A DNA stretch of 64,000 bases from Opisthorchis felineus (GCA_004794785.1 SJOL01005810.1:167569-231568); one strand, 5' to 3'. Shown: positions 45,969 to 58,858, counted from the stretch's first letter. The notes: generated from the letters alone by a model not told the origin. Made by a program: numbers and translations.

Positions 45969-47639
45969 AGTTAACAAAAGCGAATTGAAGATAGCAAATG
46001 GAATCACAATATATCATAACTAGTTTCGGTTTCTAGGATATTCCACTCGCTAACACAGTATTAAACCTACTTGCTAATATTTAGGCAAACTTGACACTCC
46101 TAAAGAAATATTTTGATCACTCCGCTTATACCCTGAAACAGTAAGAATGACCATTTCCGTAGGCACCTTACAATCCACACATTATTGTTTGAAGCTGTTA
46201 GCCTCGTCCGGCTGCAACAGGCTTTGAAAAAATTTCAAAAAATCCACCAAAGCTGCACTGAAATTTGTTTTGGGTTGCCACCTTTGTCCGACCGTAGCCA
46301 GCGGTGGTGCCACAGGTGGCATGCGTAACGTGCCACCCTATTAATCACTCTTGGCCATCGATGGCCACCGGTAACATGCTTACTGAGCACTTCCCCGGGA
46401 TTCAGTCGACAATTGCGGTTAAACCACCTGGATGTCCATCATATAAAACCTGGTTATTCTAAACGAATCGCCCAGCCTGTCCACGTTAAAGTACGCACCG
46501 CACTGTGTGTAATCAAGCAGTCTGTGTCGTTTTCCGTCGTTTAGATGATGTGCAAATCATTTGCAGTGGCACTGGTGCTTGCTGAACGTTTTCTCACCCG
46601 ATAATTTAGATTTCGACGTTCGTACGGTGTGGCATGATCCAACCGCTTAACGTAGTGCATGAGATCGTGAACGTTGCAGTACAGACGGGTGCTCAGGTTT
46701 TTCTCGAACAAGGTGACAAAATTAACTACGTATCCTTCAGTGGAGGCAGGGGCAGTTACAACGAGCGTTTGTGTCGTTTGGGAAGTCATAACGCACGTGC
46801 CTTATCGGGGTGCGCTGACCGTTATGCAGGTCAGGTCAGTCAATGGAAATGAGGAATCAGCACGTATCTTTGATGTAGGTTCCCTATTGATAGCGTGCAT
46901 AGTAGTGTGAATTAAACGAGGAAAAACAGATTTGGAATTCTGCACAAAAAATAAATCGAAAGGCTGTGGCTGCACTCACATATCATTCCGTCTTCTACGA
47001 GAATCAGAAATTAACAGTTTTCTCAGAAACCTTCCGGGTAGGAGGTGATATTTTAAGCGAATGTACAGAACACTACCCAGAAAATGATCCTAGCAAGCTG
47101 CAATTCTAGTTCAGCTAATAGTGTGCACCACTCAATCCATTCGAATGCCATCACCCCATTTAGATGAGGTGTCCAGGGATCAAAAGCTGGCTCGATATCA
47201 CGGTCCTCTCAGATTTTCATCTAGTGTGTTTGTAATTGTCATTTTTCGTTCGAAATGAGTTTCTTTCCTGACTGCCACCAAATTTCTGCTGGTTTTCGTT
47301 TGCTTTCTCATCATCGTCCAGTGGGCTTCCGCATATACATTGTGTTTCCGCGTACATGTTCGAAAGAGACTCGGAAAATTTCTCTCCCGACTCACGTGAT
47401 CCAAACATCGGCCCAATCCACTGCATGTGAACATTGCCCACTGAGGCAGACCTTAAGGTCGTTGCATCAAAGCCCTTGTGGTAGCCACGGAAAACTTCTT
47501 TGATCGTGAAGCGCTGTATCCAATGGGGACGCGGAAGTTGCGCATCTAAGGGTATGAAATGCGACGATTCCACATGCGGTACCCCTGTGAAAAGTTCATT
47601 GCCATTCCGGAACCTGTCAGCCGTTTCTTTTGCTTCGTG
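45969..47639. other. No recognisable gene
   Basis: The longest reading is reverse 47217-47669 (150 codons, hydrophilic, no domain). Forward readings antisense to it look no better. A reverse 46541-46789 reading is anonymous. Confidence 0.35.
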
Positions 47640-49030
47640 TGCATCACTGTTGCTCATCCGTTTATCCACTTATCTTTCTATAGTCGTCACATGGCTTTCT
47701 CCACTCAACTCCCGCCTCGACAACAGCCCCACCCCTCCCAAACCTCTCAAAAATTTATTTCGACAGCAGCTTCATCACAGACACAGGCCGGTAACTGCGA
47801 AAAATAATGTCGAATAGGCTCGCTTCACGCGATCCTTTAGGCTCTTCAAGAAGACAAAACATTCGCCATGAGTTAACCGGCGGTTTTTTGCCTTACCCAT
47901 CAGACTCAAATATGCCTGTGCACTTTTGGCACAGGCAAATAATTTGGAAGATGTGGTACCCTCGCTATGTTTCTTTGAAAAGGCGCCACCCGCCCGTGTT
48001 GATGTAGAAGCCATGTTCAAACGGAACATCGCACGAGGCCCCCTGCTTAGCTCAAAATGTCCTACACCGACCATGACTGGCTTTCTTCCTCCACTATCAT
48101 CTATAAACCACAACCTGTGTGCAAACAAAGCAACCAGGTTTTTCAAGAAGAACCCAAACATTATGATCGTGCTGCTCGTTTACGTCCCTCTAATCTGCAA
48201 AGGGACGTTGCGCTATCCAAGCCCAAAACACCATTGAAAGCAGCTTACACTGTGTCCCCTATGTCCCCGGACCTCCTATATTCCAAGATGGCTAAATTAA
48301 AGACCGAACTGCCCAGAGCCACAGTAATCCCGCTGAACTCTGCCGTTTTCTCTCTACCTGTCTGACAACTCAACACTGGATTCTACCTTCTACCTCCCCG
48401 AACTATCTTCGCGAAATGAATACAAAATAATACCAGCTCTCAGTTGGCCCCAAATGCATTGAGCCATCCCCTATCCCAAAGTCTCAATCTGTCGTCCGTA
48501 CGGTAAACAAGAGCAACCTACAAATACTGGATTAGCCCACGCATTGTGCTTTCATGGCGTCCACAACAGGTCAGCATCCTAACCCCGCGCCGCAATAAAC
48601 TACAAATTCCTCTTTCGAACCCCCGTCCACACCAATCACGCACGAAGCTAACTTCTGATTTCACTTGTTCCGTCCCTCATGTCGATCATTGCTCGCTCTG
48701 TATCTCCAGGTACATTACCCATCCATCTTCTCACCCCAACTCTGGCACTTAGCTATCCCCCGTTTGGCGCAATCCCCTCCACTCACTTGTCTTGTCGACA
48801 CTACCTCCTACCTACCTTTCCGCCTGGCACAAGTTCATTCCCTCACTCGTGATCTTACGTTCGTCATCCTCACCTCCAAACAAATCACTGGCACAGATTG
48901 CTATTCCCACCAATTCCCGCCCTGTCCTTCAACCCGACCTGAAACAAACCACTTCATTCCTACGTCCCACAAGATCCGCCTGCTCGCCATAGCAAAACGG
49001 CCTATCAGGCTGGGACCAGCCAGAAGGATC
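47640..49030 (+). other. Pyrimidine-rich region, possible LINE ORF1 remnant
   Basis: The forward strand is rich in C and T, and its readings are rich in Pro, Ser and Thr (48057-48365, 48665-49033). Such composition is common in the first ORF of CR1-type LINEs, and a CR1-like endonuclease and RT follow at 51.1 kb. I see no zinc knuckle, PHD or esterase motif, so the link is an inference. Confidence 0.3.
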
Positions 49031-49099
49031 TAAATGCAAGACAATGCTGAAATGCGTCCTCCAAAACTGAGCAAGTATGCATAGTAAGTTGAGTTGACT

Positions 49100-49530
49100 G
49101 ATTGAGTATGACTTCCGCTTCTGTATAATAATATATTTGTTGCCCAGCTGGCGGGGAACATGCTGATTGGGGCATGATCAATTCCTCACAATTTGGACAA
49201 GACAGGCAACAACACAATGATGAAGGAGGCGAAACCAAGGGGACAAGCCTATTAGGCGATAAAAATTGCTGATCTTGCAAAACAAAGCGCCAGAACAACG
49301 AGGCCGGGTGGGCGCTCGCAGTTCAACGATGAAGTCGGCCGTTATGAACAAAAATAGAAACCTCTGACACTGGGTGTCCTTGAACATTTGAACCGATAGC
49401 CAAAGTCGTGATAACCGTAACTGGGCGCGGTGAGTTGGTGAGATTCGTAGTAGAGATAAGTAACATTTTGCACCCTAGGATGGTGGTGTAGGTGAAACTG
49501 GATGAACTCACTGGTTTCATTGCTGGAGAG
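49100..49530 (-). repeat. Dispersed pyrimidine-rich repeat, copy 1 (reverse)
   Basis: The reverse strand parallels 54220-54510 in order: 'gtgagt', 'cagtttcac', 'aaccaactcacc', 'cccagttacgg', 'ttcaaggacacc', then 'gttctgg' and 'gttgttgcctgtc'. Divergence is high but collinear. It carries reverse readings without a recognised domain. Confidence 0.5.
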
Positions 49531-49849
49531 GAGTCAGAGGTAAATATTCTTTGGGTGGGTGTTATGTTGCTGATGTACAGTACCGAATGGGCCCCATAAA
49601 AATGTCATTGAATTTTTGACGGAGCAAGCTGAAATTACTCACCGAATCCCGGACTGCCCTGGTTTTTCTGGATTTGTGAATTAGTCCCCAGGTCATAGAG
49701 TGCATGGTTTTAATTCGCCGTGGACAAACTGCAGGGAGCATTCACCTTCGCTCAGGATCCTTTCCTCGTAACTGTAGCACATATCTTCCACTAGCTAGTC
49801 TCATTTACTGACACAGCATTGCTTTAGCTGGGCCTACGCGGTCGACACG

Positions 49850-49975
49850 CGTTGCCAACTGGACGTTTCTATCGCGAGACTGAGAAAAAAGTTTGCCCAA
49901 TAAAAGTGTGCGCTCTGTACATAAAACCTTCTTGCCACGTCCCCGCTGGGGTCAACGGCGATAAACCTGTCGGTA
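49850..49975 (-). pseudogene. CR1-like LINE C-terminal scrap (reverse)
   Basis: Shares with 61800-61900 the words 'gtttgcccaataaaagtgtgcgc' (compare 'tttcgcccaattaaagtgtgcgc'), then 'ccttcttgccac' and 'tcaacgg'. In the coding (reverse) direction this is the KKIFKLW / FFSFQVI region of the element's C-terminus. Confidence 0.62.
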
Positions 49976-50159
49976 TACGTAAGTACCAAGTCCCCTCATA
50001 AGCTAGTTCAGGCTACCCTATCTTCTTTTCTGGAGCCGAAGCTCAAGCTAAAGTACGTACATTCGATCCAACTAATTTAGACTCCTCTATTTCTGGACCT
50101 TCAAGCTCCCTACCTATAATCAACTAATTTACATATTCCAAAAAACGGCTACTTTCAAC

Positions 50160-50520
50160 CAGTTTCAACCCCGGAAGATCCCTCGGCCCAGCCGGCTTCC
50201 CCCCTGTGATTCATGAAGAATGTGCCGCTGCCCTCGATCTTCTTCACGCCAAACTTCTCCATCAACCCCCCATTATTTCTGGTGCTACTCCTAGGTCCTG
50301 AAACTGGCTAGCACTCGCCTTAATAAAAAGGAGGGTATCCCAATGGCTTATCCAACCACGGTCCAGCAATTGTTACTTGCATTTCCTCCAGACTTACCAG
50401 GAAAGTCGTCTACGAAGCTCCTCTAACGTTTCCCCATCACAACGCCCTTTTGCGTCCCACTAAACATAGCGTCATCTCGCATTGCTCCTGTCTAGCCAAA
50501 CTCACCTTGTTTAAATCCCA
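50160..50520 (+). pseudogene. CR1-like LINE RT fragment (RT blocks 0-2)
   Basis: The forward text, over shifting frames, reads SLGPAGFPPVIHEECAAALD (the 'GPDGxPPxxLKxCAxxL' opening), then KKGGYPNGLSNHGPAIVTCI with SSRLTRKVV (the 'FKKGDPxxxxNYRPVSLTCISSKxLEKVV' block), then LLRPTKHSVISHCSCLAKLT ('LSPTQHGFxxxRSCLTNLL'). It ends before motif A. It is a second CR1-like copy, separate from the one beginning at 51.1 kb. Confidence 0.68.
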
Positions 50521-51109
50521 TGTGGTAAGCATGGAATGTGAAATCTAGGCACAAGTTGTGTTTTTTATTTTTCGAGAGTTTTTGATAGCATTTTACTCAT
50601 ATTTTGCTCAACTGTGATGCAACACGGGTAGCCTGTTTAAATATACACTGCTTTTATTGATGCCATACCGAGTCTCCCTGCTTGATTTTGCTTTGTAAAA
50701 GAATGCCATATTTTCCGCACTCTGAGGTAGTTCGCTTTAAATCAACTCATGGGGAACAACGGTGGTCGAATAAGTCATTCAAGCCTCGCCAGTTGGAAAG
50801 TTGCTCGATGAATTCATGGCGCAGTCATCTACAAAAACAAACCTCTTGAGAGTGCTACCAAGACCAATGCTCAATCAAACAACCAAGTAGACTAAAATGG
50901 TCTCACAGAAGCATCTTTACTGTCAAACCTCGCTCAATAGCCCAAGGAACCTCATGAAAGTCTGGTTACTGCAAGCCTTCGAACTTTTCCAAAAGCGGCC
51001 TCAGTACTTCCAACAACCTTCTTGATGTTCAACAGTTAGCGTGTCTTGAACGACCAAGCATTTTCGCACTCTACTGGTAGGCTCTCCATAGAGGCTTCCC
51101 TGATTTTTC
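50521..51109. other. No recognisable gene
   Basis: Non-coding sequence between two CR1-like fragments. It may include the eroded start of the 51.1-kb element. Confidence 0.35.
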
Positions 51110-51640
51110 GGGCTGACCAAAATGCGGGAGGACAGTTGGGGTTTCTGTGTACATAAACGCGGTCCGGGCCACCTCAATTATCGTCTCCGATACCACTCTC
51201 ATGCATTCTTGTGGATTCAAACTCCGCTGGGTGGACCAACTCTTCTCTTCAGTGACGTTCACCGTCACCCATTAAGCCCGCCGGCGGACGATCTGTTCCT
51301 GTTACAAACCCTTGAACGGCCATCCTTCACCTAGCACTTTGAGCATCCTTTGCTCACAGGTGTTCGGAAGGCCTCTTGGGTAGGGCTCCAGTGCATCGGA
51401 TCTGGTGGTGATTCTGCGTTGGCGTTAACTAAGGTCGTTCAACAGGACACTTGGGCTTCGGCATGTCGCAGCAAACACCATATTCAGCGCAGGCCAAATG
51501 TGATCACCAGGGCACCTGGTTTTGGTCAGCAACAGGCACCTCTTTGACAGAGTGATAAGTGAGGCTCTTCTGAGGCATAGCGACCACTATGTGTTTAATT
51601 TGGCCTACGTCTGCTGCTGCGCTAGGAACCTGAAACCCCA
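51110..51640 (+). pseudogene. CR1-like LINE: endonuclease domain
   Basis: Over several frames the forward strand reads GRTVGVSVYINAVRATSIIV (the 'GGGVALYV' block of APE endonucleases), then ADDLFLLQTLERPSFT, HIQRRPNVITRAPGF, QQAPLFDRVISEALLRHSDH and YVFNLAYVCCCARN. The SDH catalytic motif near the end is intact (about 51575). The GDFN motif expected near 51360 is not legible. The domain would nick target DNA for insertion. Confidence 0.72.
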
Positions 51641-52420
51641 AAAGATACTTCCAAACCTCTGCCGTGCCGATTCTTCAGCATTGCATGTCTCCCGCAACCA
51701 GCTTAATATGGGACCAGCTTGAGTGAGAAAAACGTGCAGGATAACTATCCACAAAATTCACGGAGCTGATCCGACGTTCATACCAAAGAAGCCGGCGCGC
51801 GGTCGAATGAATCAGGAGCTACTCAAAGGTATTCGGCAAATTCTGGAAATAAGGTCCCGAATATTCTTCAAAAAGATAACTAGGAGACCTAGAAGACGAT
51901 CTGGCACTTTGTAAGATGCGAAACCACCAAAGCAGAATTCCGAAAATATTGCAAAGAAAGCGGGCGACGATATTCGGCCATGATTGGAAAAACAGAAGTT
52001 TACCACTTGTTCATGTGCTACCGTCGTGGAAACAAGCCAAACAGCTTCTCGAAGGATAGGAACGGGGAAACCACGAGTGACACAGTAGTGATACCTAACG
52101 CCCACACAGAACACTATGATGCCTGTATTCTGCCTCAGCTGCCTCATAACTTTCAATCTTCGCAAGACATACCTACGAACAGCCTCCAAACAACTTGGTC
52201 TTCATGGAGGAGGTCATTTTTAGTCCTTGCACAGGGCAAATTCCTTCAGCGCGTTGGAGCCAAACGAGGCTTATCCAGGGTTCCCGGAGGCAACATCGCT
52301 TACGCTGTCAAAATTTTTACCTCATGTTTCGTCAGTCGCTTCCTCCTTCTGATCGAATGGAAGCGATTTTCACGCGAATCAACCAATCTAGTGACTGATT
52401 ATTGCCAGCAGCTTTAGGCC
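51641..52420 (+). pseudogene. CR1-like LINE: linker between endonuclease and RT
   Basis: Continues from the endonuclease: GADPTFIPKKPARGRMNQEL, LKGIRQILEIRSRIFFKKIT and RRPRRRSGTL (51755-51910), the basic segment that follows the endonuclease in CR1-type elements. Then comes EFRKYCKESGRRYSAMIG (about 51930-51985) and a decayed stretch. The forward reading 51980-52417 is part of this linker. Confidence 0.6.
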
Positions 52421-52760
52421 CGTCAGCACTGCTAGCATACTTTGCAAGGTATTGGAACGCATCCTGAAGCAGACCATTTTGAATAATCTCATCCCAACGA
52501 CTCGATAAATTAATCCTAAAGTGGATTCCCCCCCCCCGACGTTTTTGCGCGACCAAAACGCTTGCATTTATGGACCGCTTGACCCAACCCATACCCGAGG
52601 GACTCGTTTTGTACGTCACATTTTCCCACTTCTCAAAAGTATTCCATCAAGTTCCACGCGGTCCACTGATTTTGGGACTCCAGGTATATGAGCTTTATTC
52701 TAAAATTCTGTCCTGGTGTAAGGCATATATTTGCACTAGTATAGTCCATGTAAAGTAAAT
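52421..52760 (+). pseudogene. CR1-like LINE: reverse transcriptase
   Basis: Reads LCKVLERILKQTILNNLIPT (about 52438-52500), then a short C-run with a shift, then FCATKTLAFMDRLTQPIPEG, LVLYVTFSHFSKVFHQVPRG and PLILGLQVYELYSKILSWCK with AYI. This is RT block 2 to motif A and beyond. Motif A is 'YLDFSKAFDxVPHxxL' in relatives. Here both Asp positions have changed (TFSHFSKVFHQV), so the RT is dead. Motif C is not present after 52760. Confidence 0.75.
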
Positions 52761-53480
52761 TTAGCTTGGTTTTGTTCAGCACATATTTTTAGTGGAGATT
52801 CTCAAGGCTTTTTTGTGAGGCCGCTTGTCTTTCTCGCCCACACTGGTGACGCTTACAATGTTCTGCTAGGTCTACGTTCATCTTCTGTGGACGGCCGGGA
52901 TTCTTTGGGATCCAGCAACGGCGCGTTTGTGATGGACTTCAACATCACGGAGCAGCGTTCACTGCACTACCTTCTTCTTCCGACCGATGAAAATCTGCCT
53001 GTAGCTCATTCGACAGACACACTTGTCACACATGATAAGGGGTACCAGAAGGTTTTATAAAACTGAAAATCCTTCCGGCTCACTTCAAATGCGCCTTTCT
53101 GACTCCATCACGAAAAATCGGCCCAAGAAGCGCTTGGTGTTGCCCGGTTGACTTTGGTCGTTTTCCTACGTATGACGTTTACAGGCATCAAGGACTGTAT
53201 GACCGCTCCTCGAAAACGGAAAAGCAACTTGTTCATACGGAACCCAGGAAGGACTTATCTCTCTGAGAGTGCCGAACGAGCAACAATGCAGACATTTTCC
53301 GGCCTGAAATAAGTTGACTATGAAACATTATCTGAGACACTTGACCACTTTCTCCCAGATCGTTATCTCCCCCTAGGTGACCTGATGCTTGCCAACGTGT
53401 TGTTCGAGCGAGTTCCGACAGACCAATGCCGCTGATCTCCATAATGCACGGTGTGGATGCCATAATAATGTTATCATGTT
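52761..53480 (+). pseudogene. CR1-like LINE: RT thumb and C-terminus
   Basis: Weak but ordered: MDFNITEQRSLHYLL (about 52932, the 'LPFNxxKCxxLHL' block), later WCCPVDFGRFPTYDVYRHQG (about 53138-53190, the 'RxxFGRFxxxVFxxLYxxYVRP' block), and YLPLGDLMLANVLFERVP (about 53368-53420, the 'RRxRGDLILxYxLF' block). The last phrase parallels [23 protein letters not shown] in the reverse copies at 60.9 kb. Confidence 0.6.
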
Positions 53481-53807
53481 TCGACTGTCCAGTTACTTAG
53501 ACAACAATTTTTCTACTTTCGGGTAGCCCATGAGCTTACACTGCCCCTAGGAGCTCATTTTACGTAGGCCATGGGGCTGACAACATCATCACTCAGCACT
53601 GAGATTCTGAGGAGGTGGGCACGTATCTCTTAGGTGAACGAAGCCAGCCAAACGACAACAGAAAACCAAACTCGGAGTACCTGCGGAAGCACCCCCAATC
53701 CCGTGATTCAATCCGCGGATCCGCTAATTCGCTGCTTACCCTAATTTGAGCCGCTCATTCGAATGGCATTCACCGAATATGATTCGTCGTTGTGCTGGTG
53801 ACCCGGC

Positions 53808-53840
53808 ATATATATATATATAAATATATATATATAAATA
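53808..53840. repeat. Short (AT)n microsatellite
   Basis: Two TATATA runs separated by TAAATA. Confidence 0.9.
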
Positions 53841-54029
53841 CCTGGCCTTGCGATCGTAGCACTGACTGAGCTGACGCAGTTTTGATTTTGGTCGCAGTCG
53901 CATCAAAAATGTGTGCTAGCTCGTCAAGTTCCACAATTATTGGATTTATCGCTGTCAAGGATGAATGATGATAACGTTTATTCCCAACTTGTGGGTGGCA
54001 TGCCGTCAGGCATGTTCATAAGGTTACAG

Positions 54030-55030
54030 TCATAATAAAAGCATGACTGGCGGGGACTGTGGGTACAAGAGGGTTTGGGGAGGGACAGTTGTGTAGGCGT
54101 GGTCACCACTAAACCGGCACAAGCAGGGAAGTACAGTTACTATGCGTTTTTTGGAGAGAAAATCGAGCAAGATCGGAGCGTTAGGATTTGAAGGTGACAG
54201 GCAAAAACAAAACAAGGGAGGGTAAAACAAGAGGCTTCCTGCCTGACACATGACAAGAAGTGTAAACGGTGGAAAATAAGGAACCAGAACATCAGATCTG
54301 GTGAAGCGGTAGAGTTGGCGTCATCCAGCCAAACTAAACCTAAAACCACCGCTGAGGACTCGTGACCTTGGACCGTTGGGCTCGTGGCCGGGGTCACAAA
54401 AAGCGTAAGTGGGGATGAGGAAGCGGAAGGGTTGGCAAAGCGGATAATTGGTAACAGGAATCTCAGAAACATGAAGTACAGTGAAACTGTAGAGACTCAC
54501 TGGTGTCGCTGTTGTGGGGTGGGGCATAATAGTTCCTTAAAAGAGTGAGATGGTGCCAGCGCACGAGCCGGAACGCAAACTGTATGGAAAGTTATTGAAT
54601 TTTGCGGGAAGCACAGACACACAGAAATGGTCAAATTCGAACGAAAGGTTTCGCAGACTGAAATGAACATGTCATGGAGGCAGCTGGGGCCAGGTGAGGA
54701 GCTTGTTCGTATTTGCATTTAGTGGAACGAGTGGGCGAGAGGGTACGGTCGAGAGTAGGAAGGGAACAGTCGCGGGTGTGCTATCAAACTGGGTATGACA
54801 GTGCCGTGCCATCATTGGCCTGACATAATTCGGTTTTTGGACAGCCCCGTAACGTACGTCACATTTAAGGTCATTGGGCTGGGATGTGCAATTCTCTGAG
54901 CAGCGGGATTTTTTAATCTGGCCGAAGAGACAAAGGTAGAATGAAGCCTATATAAGATCGCAGGTTTTTTGGTCCGTTTGGGGATCCTGTGGATGTAGAT
55001 CATAGGCCAGATGGAGTGGACAACAGCCAA
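54030..55030 (-). repeat. Dispersed pyrimidine-rich repeat, copy 2 (reverse)
   Basis: The longest copy of the family also seen at 49100-49530 and 56400-56900. Overlapping reverse readings (54030-54251, 54140-54472, 54321-54527, 54497-54718 and 54812-55030) are rich in Ser, Pro and Thr, hop frames and look like one decayed ORF. The right part, 54830-54880, parallels 56790-56850 ('ggtttttggacagcc', 'acgtacgtcacatttaaggtca'). Confidence 0.5.
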
Positions 55031-56399
55031 ACAGGTCGTCCATACCTGATAATGCCGAAGTTCAAAGCTTGGGAAGATAAGGAATGAGATGAGATTAGTA
55101 AAGCATGGTGAGTTTCAGGAGACATCAGATGGGATAATGTGCATTAATATACATAGAAAGAAAAACTTGACGTCTACCGCGATCAGGGCGATAACAACAA
55201 GTGATTATATGAGATAGGATAGGGATGGACTTGCACTTAGTAGACTAGTGACCAAGCAAGGGTTGGGTTTGCTAACATGTGATATTAAAGTTCAAGGGAT
55301 CTAGTGCAAACCGATATAAGCACGCAGAGTGGTGTTTTTGTTAGGGAAATCAAATGTATAAACGTCACGCAAATTGACTTGTATTCTGACATCCTCCAGC
55401 CCAGTTATATCATCTGAACACTTAATTAATGGTCTCCTGACCGATTAGCAGATGACAGACAAATATTGTCGCACTTGCGTTACTGTACGGTCAGGAAGAA
55501 CAAGCCTCCAATCCATTAATTTAGATCCAGGTGTCCAACTTCCAGAAGTAGTCTGCGTCATAACCCCCTGTCGCAGGTCGCCAAATTTAATGGTGTACCG
55601 GCGTCGAATTAGTCAGGGTTTGAAACTCGGAGCTTCACTAGGCCCGTACACTTTGGATACATATCTGGGCGCTCGGCCAGCGTATGGTGTATAATGGCTG
55701 TATGCGGGGTTCACAGGTAACGACTGATAAGTCTGAGTTGGCCATACCCATACTTTTGAGTTGAGCCAGGCCAGCTGAATGAAAAAGAGGTTCACGCTAA
55801 AAAATCTATGTGTGGCGGAGGGATCAATTTACCGTGGCACGATGAAGGTGTTTTCCAGTTGATGGTGCTCAAGCGACATAGATGTCGCCCTTTGATTCGA
55901 CTAGTGACTATTCGAAAAATACTAATAATCGTAGCGGTCGAATTGCTTGCTGAGCTTGACAATTTGATTGCACATGTTTGGTCTAGCTCAGATGATATCA
56001 ACCGAGCGTATGCATATTCGCATGGAAATGCGCACAAGTGCGTACAACGCGTGTATGCTGTCTCCTAGATCGGAGATGAAACGTTCAGGAAGGCCCAGCT
56101 CATGGCACAGGTAAACGACAACCAGTGCAGACTGTTCAATTAACGTACCTTTCATTTCTGGAAAGTAGTGAGATGAAACTTTAAAGCCGATGATGACATG
56201 ATTAGGTCACTTCCATCGTAATATGGTTGGTGAAACAACACAAGGGCAGAAGGGACATGATTATGTCATAGGTGGCAAGTCGTGAATCGTAGAAAATTGG
56301 GCAGAAAAAGAGTGACTGCTGTCTGGCAGAATCACTCAGGAAATGGAATTTGACCCCTTGAACTAAAAGTGATGGCAGTTGTTACGATTGCGATTCTTG
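55031..56399. other. No recognisable gene
   Basis: Anonymous, although 55452-55694 and 55808-56068 are open on the forward strand. No domain is seen. Confidence 0.35.
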
Positions 56400-56900
56400 A
56401 ACGACTACGGTAATGGTTTGGTCAATGAAAACGGATAGTGTGGGTGCATGTGTACGTTGGACCACATCAACCCACAGGTTCCACTTTTGAGGACGAGTGA
56501 AATTATCTGATTTAGGGACGCATAAGAGGGTTGAAAACGCGAGGGAACATTGAGGAACGGCTCGGATTGCGTCTGGATACCCAAGTATCTCAAGTTGAGG
56601 AACGGATTCAGCACACTAGAACAAAGAACCCCCATCAGATGCATATCCGTCAAAATCACGGGGTTGTTTATATTTCAAGTAGGCAGCCCAAAGTGGACTA
56701 GCACATGAGGATTGCGCGTGCAGGCAAGGGGTTCGGAAGAAGCTTAAGAGTGGTGCACTAAGGAGGGCACGAGAGTGCTACGCCACATTTCGTTTTTTTG
56801 ATAGCCGCTAGACGGACGTCATATTTGAAGTGGCCAAGCAAAGGACACTGCAGGACCGCCAGCCCGTGTGCTAGCCAATATGATCAACACGTAGACAAAC
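56400..56900 (-). repeat. Dispersed pyrimidine-rich repeat, copy 3 (reverse)
   Basis: Collinear with 54720-54900 over 56740-56860. The reverse reading 56405-56659 (84 codons) has no recognised domain and probably belongs to the same mobile element. Confidence 0.42.
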
Positions 56901-58549
56901 AAGCATGTAAGGAATTGCGGGTGTCGAGAAGAACCGAGCGGATGGGAAGAAGAAATCGTGTGTGCAAAGGTGCGGTAAAAGGGAGAGTGAGAGCGTGCTA
57001 GTGGAAAATGGATTTGGGCAGAGGCTTATAGTTCGAAATGTCCGTAGTAGAACTTTTGTAGAACTTTCGTATTGTTATCTATATGACTGCAGTTATGCTT
57101 CACGAAGGGAAACAAACAGTTTTTCAGGGATAGTGACGGACAGATGGGTAACAGGGATGCCGGTAGGAGCAACTGTACCACCGGAGAATACAGAAGATTT
57201 TATAATTCCACGCCGGCCTGATTCCTCGGCTTCATAGAGGCCTCCGAAGTGTGCTTGTCTGCTCCCCACCCCGGAGACTTAAATGCTTCCTATTCACCGG
57301 TGTGTAGGTTCGCCCCGGCCCATCGTTTCTGAGAGAAGTGTTTCTCTCTCCTGTGGTCAAAAATTTCGGCCTGAAAGCGTCGTGTTTCGGTGTAATCACC
57401 CCCCACTGTACATGGAACGAAAGTTTGCGCAGGTCAAGAAACTTTCGAGTGGCTGACTTGGCGGTGTTGGTAGGCTAAAACTTCCCAAGAAAATGTAGAT
57501 AAAAAATGTTTGAAGTAGTTTGGATATTTGAAGTCAATTAAGTAAAGACAGTCGGTTCATAAGGACATCGGGTCAGCGTGCTCGTGGGAGAGAGTTGAAA
57601 CGTAAGTTGATCTTTGGTGGGATCAAAACCAGTTGTAAAGGATCTGACTCGTCGGTTAGTTACATATTTGCGTTTGGTATCTAAATATTTACTGATTTAC
57701 TTACCAAAAGCTCCTAGGAGTAAGCCAATACAACAACGCCTGGATTTGGGAACCGATATTGGAACATTCCTGGATTTATCTGGATCACGTCAAGCCGTTC
57801 CTTTTTTATCTGTCATTACGTTATACGTTGTCTACGCCTTCACCGAGTAGCAAGCTGGCATTTACGTTACTCTCATGCCTGTGCATCTTCTCTCCGATTT
57901 TGCCGTATTTCCCCAACTCGACCCATGGCTGTGCACAATGTCCCGTGAGGACGGTGGGGGGAATTCATGGAAATGTTAGCTTCACATGCTTTCTGTTTGA
58001 GATTCGGAAATCTTTTGGAAGACTACATGAGTAGTAATTACGCCGTCTTCGTCCACGAAAGCTGAAGTTGAAGGAACCATTCGCGACCTATGTAGGAAAA
58101 ATTTTCCTATTAGTTCAGCAGGCATCCCACCAAGCAAAGCCAAGGAATTCGTCGCGGCTACTTCCCAACCTGCTTGCCAAGCTGCGATCAGCTGTTGTGT
58201 TATGGGGGACCAAAATCGGTACAGGCTTCTTCTTTTCATACTCCTCAAAATAACGGTTGGTAAATGAAGCTCAGAGTGACCAATAAGACATGAAGTACGC
58301 GCGGAGAAAAAGAAAAAATGCAAATAACAGAGACAGAAAACTCTTCGTGTACACTAGTTGCCAACTCGTTGATAAATTCGTCCATTACCAAACCCGAAAA
58401 CGTCCTAGACAAAAATCCGGTGACCTCTGTAATATTACACCCTTTATTTTAACATTGATTGTGTTAGTAAATTACACCAATCGAACGGAACAGTGCACTG
58501 AATTGTAATCTTTTCATGTAAACACATCCAGCTGACGCCTGCAGCGATT
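56901..58549. other. No recognisable gene
   Basis: Forward readings 56962-57237 and 57614-57850 and reverse 57982-58323 (113 codons) show no domain. A C-rich tract lies at 57240-57420. Confidence 0.35.
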
Positions 58550-58858
58550 TTGGTCCCATTCGCAGACCTAGTAGGTGGGGTGCTTTGGCAGGTGCCCTTA
58601 GTCATACTTTCCGAGTTTCTTTCCAGCTTACGATGCTCTTTCATATTAACTTTATATTCTGATCTTGATAATCCTCAAACCTATTTGTATGATGCTTACT
58701 CCTGCTGCCGTGATGTGCTCAACGGCAAAGTTGACGCTGATCTTGCGTCACATCCTACGCCCTTTAAAGTGTGTGACCTGCGAGGCACCTTGTTAATTTT
58801 TTCTCTGTACAATGTGTATATCACCCCAGCTCTTTATGGTTGGTTTTGCACGTACTGA
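58550..58858 (+). other. Open reading of unknown nature
   Basis: 102 codons, with a protein-like middle: SDLDNPQTYLYDAYSCCRDV, then LNGKVDADLASHPTPFKVCD. A pyrimidine-rich acceptor-like 'gtttctttccag' lies inside it near 58616-58627. No donor is convincing and no family is recognised. Confidence 0.25.

Noticed and set aside
47217..47669. A 150-codon reverse open frame as a gene
   Set aside because: Hydrophilic but without domain, splice sites or repeat partner. Antisense frames over the same stretch are also open, so composition explains it.
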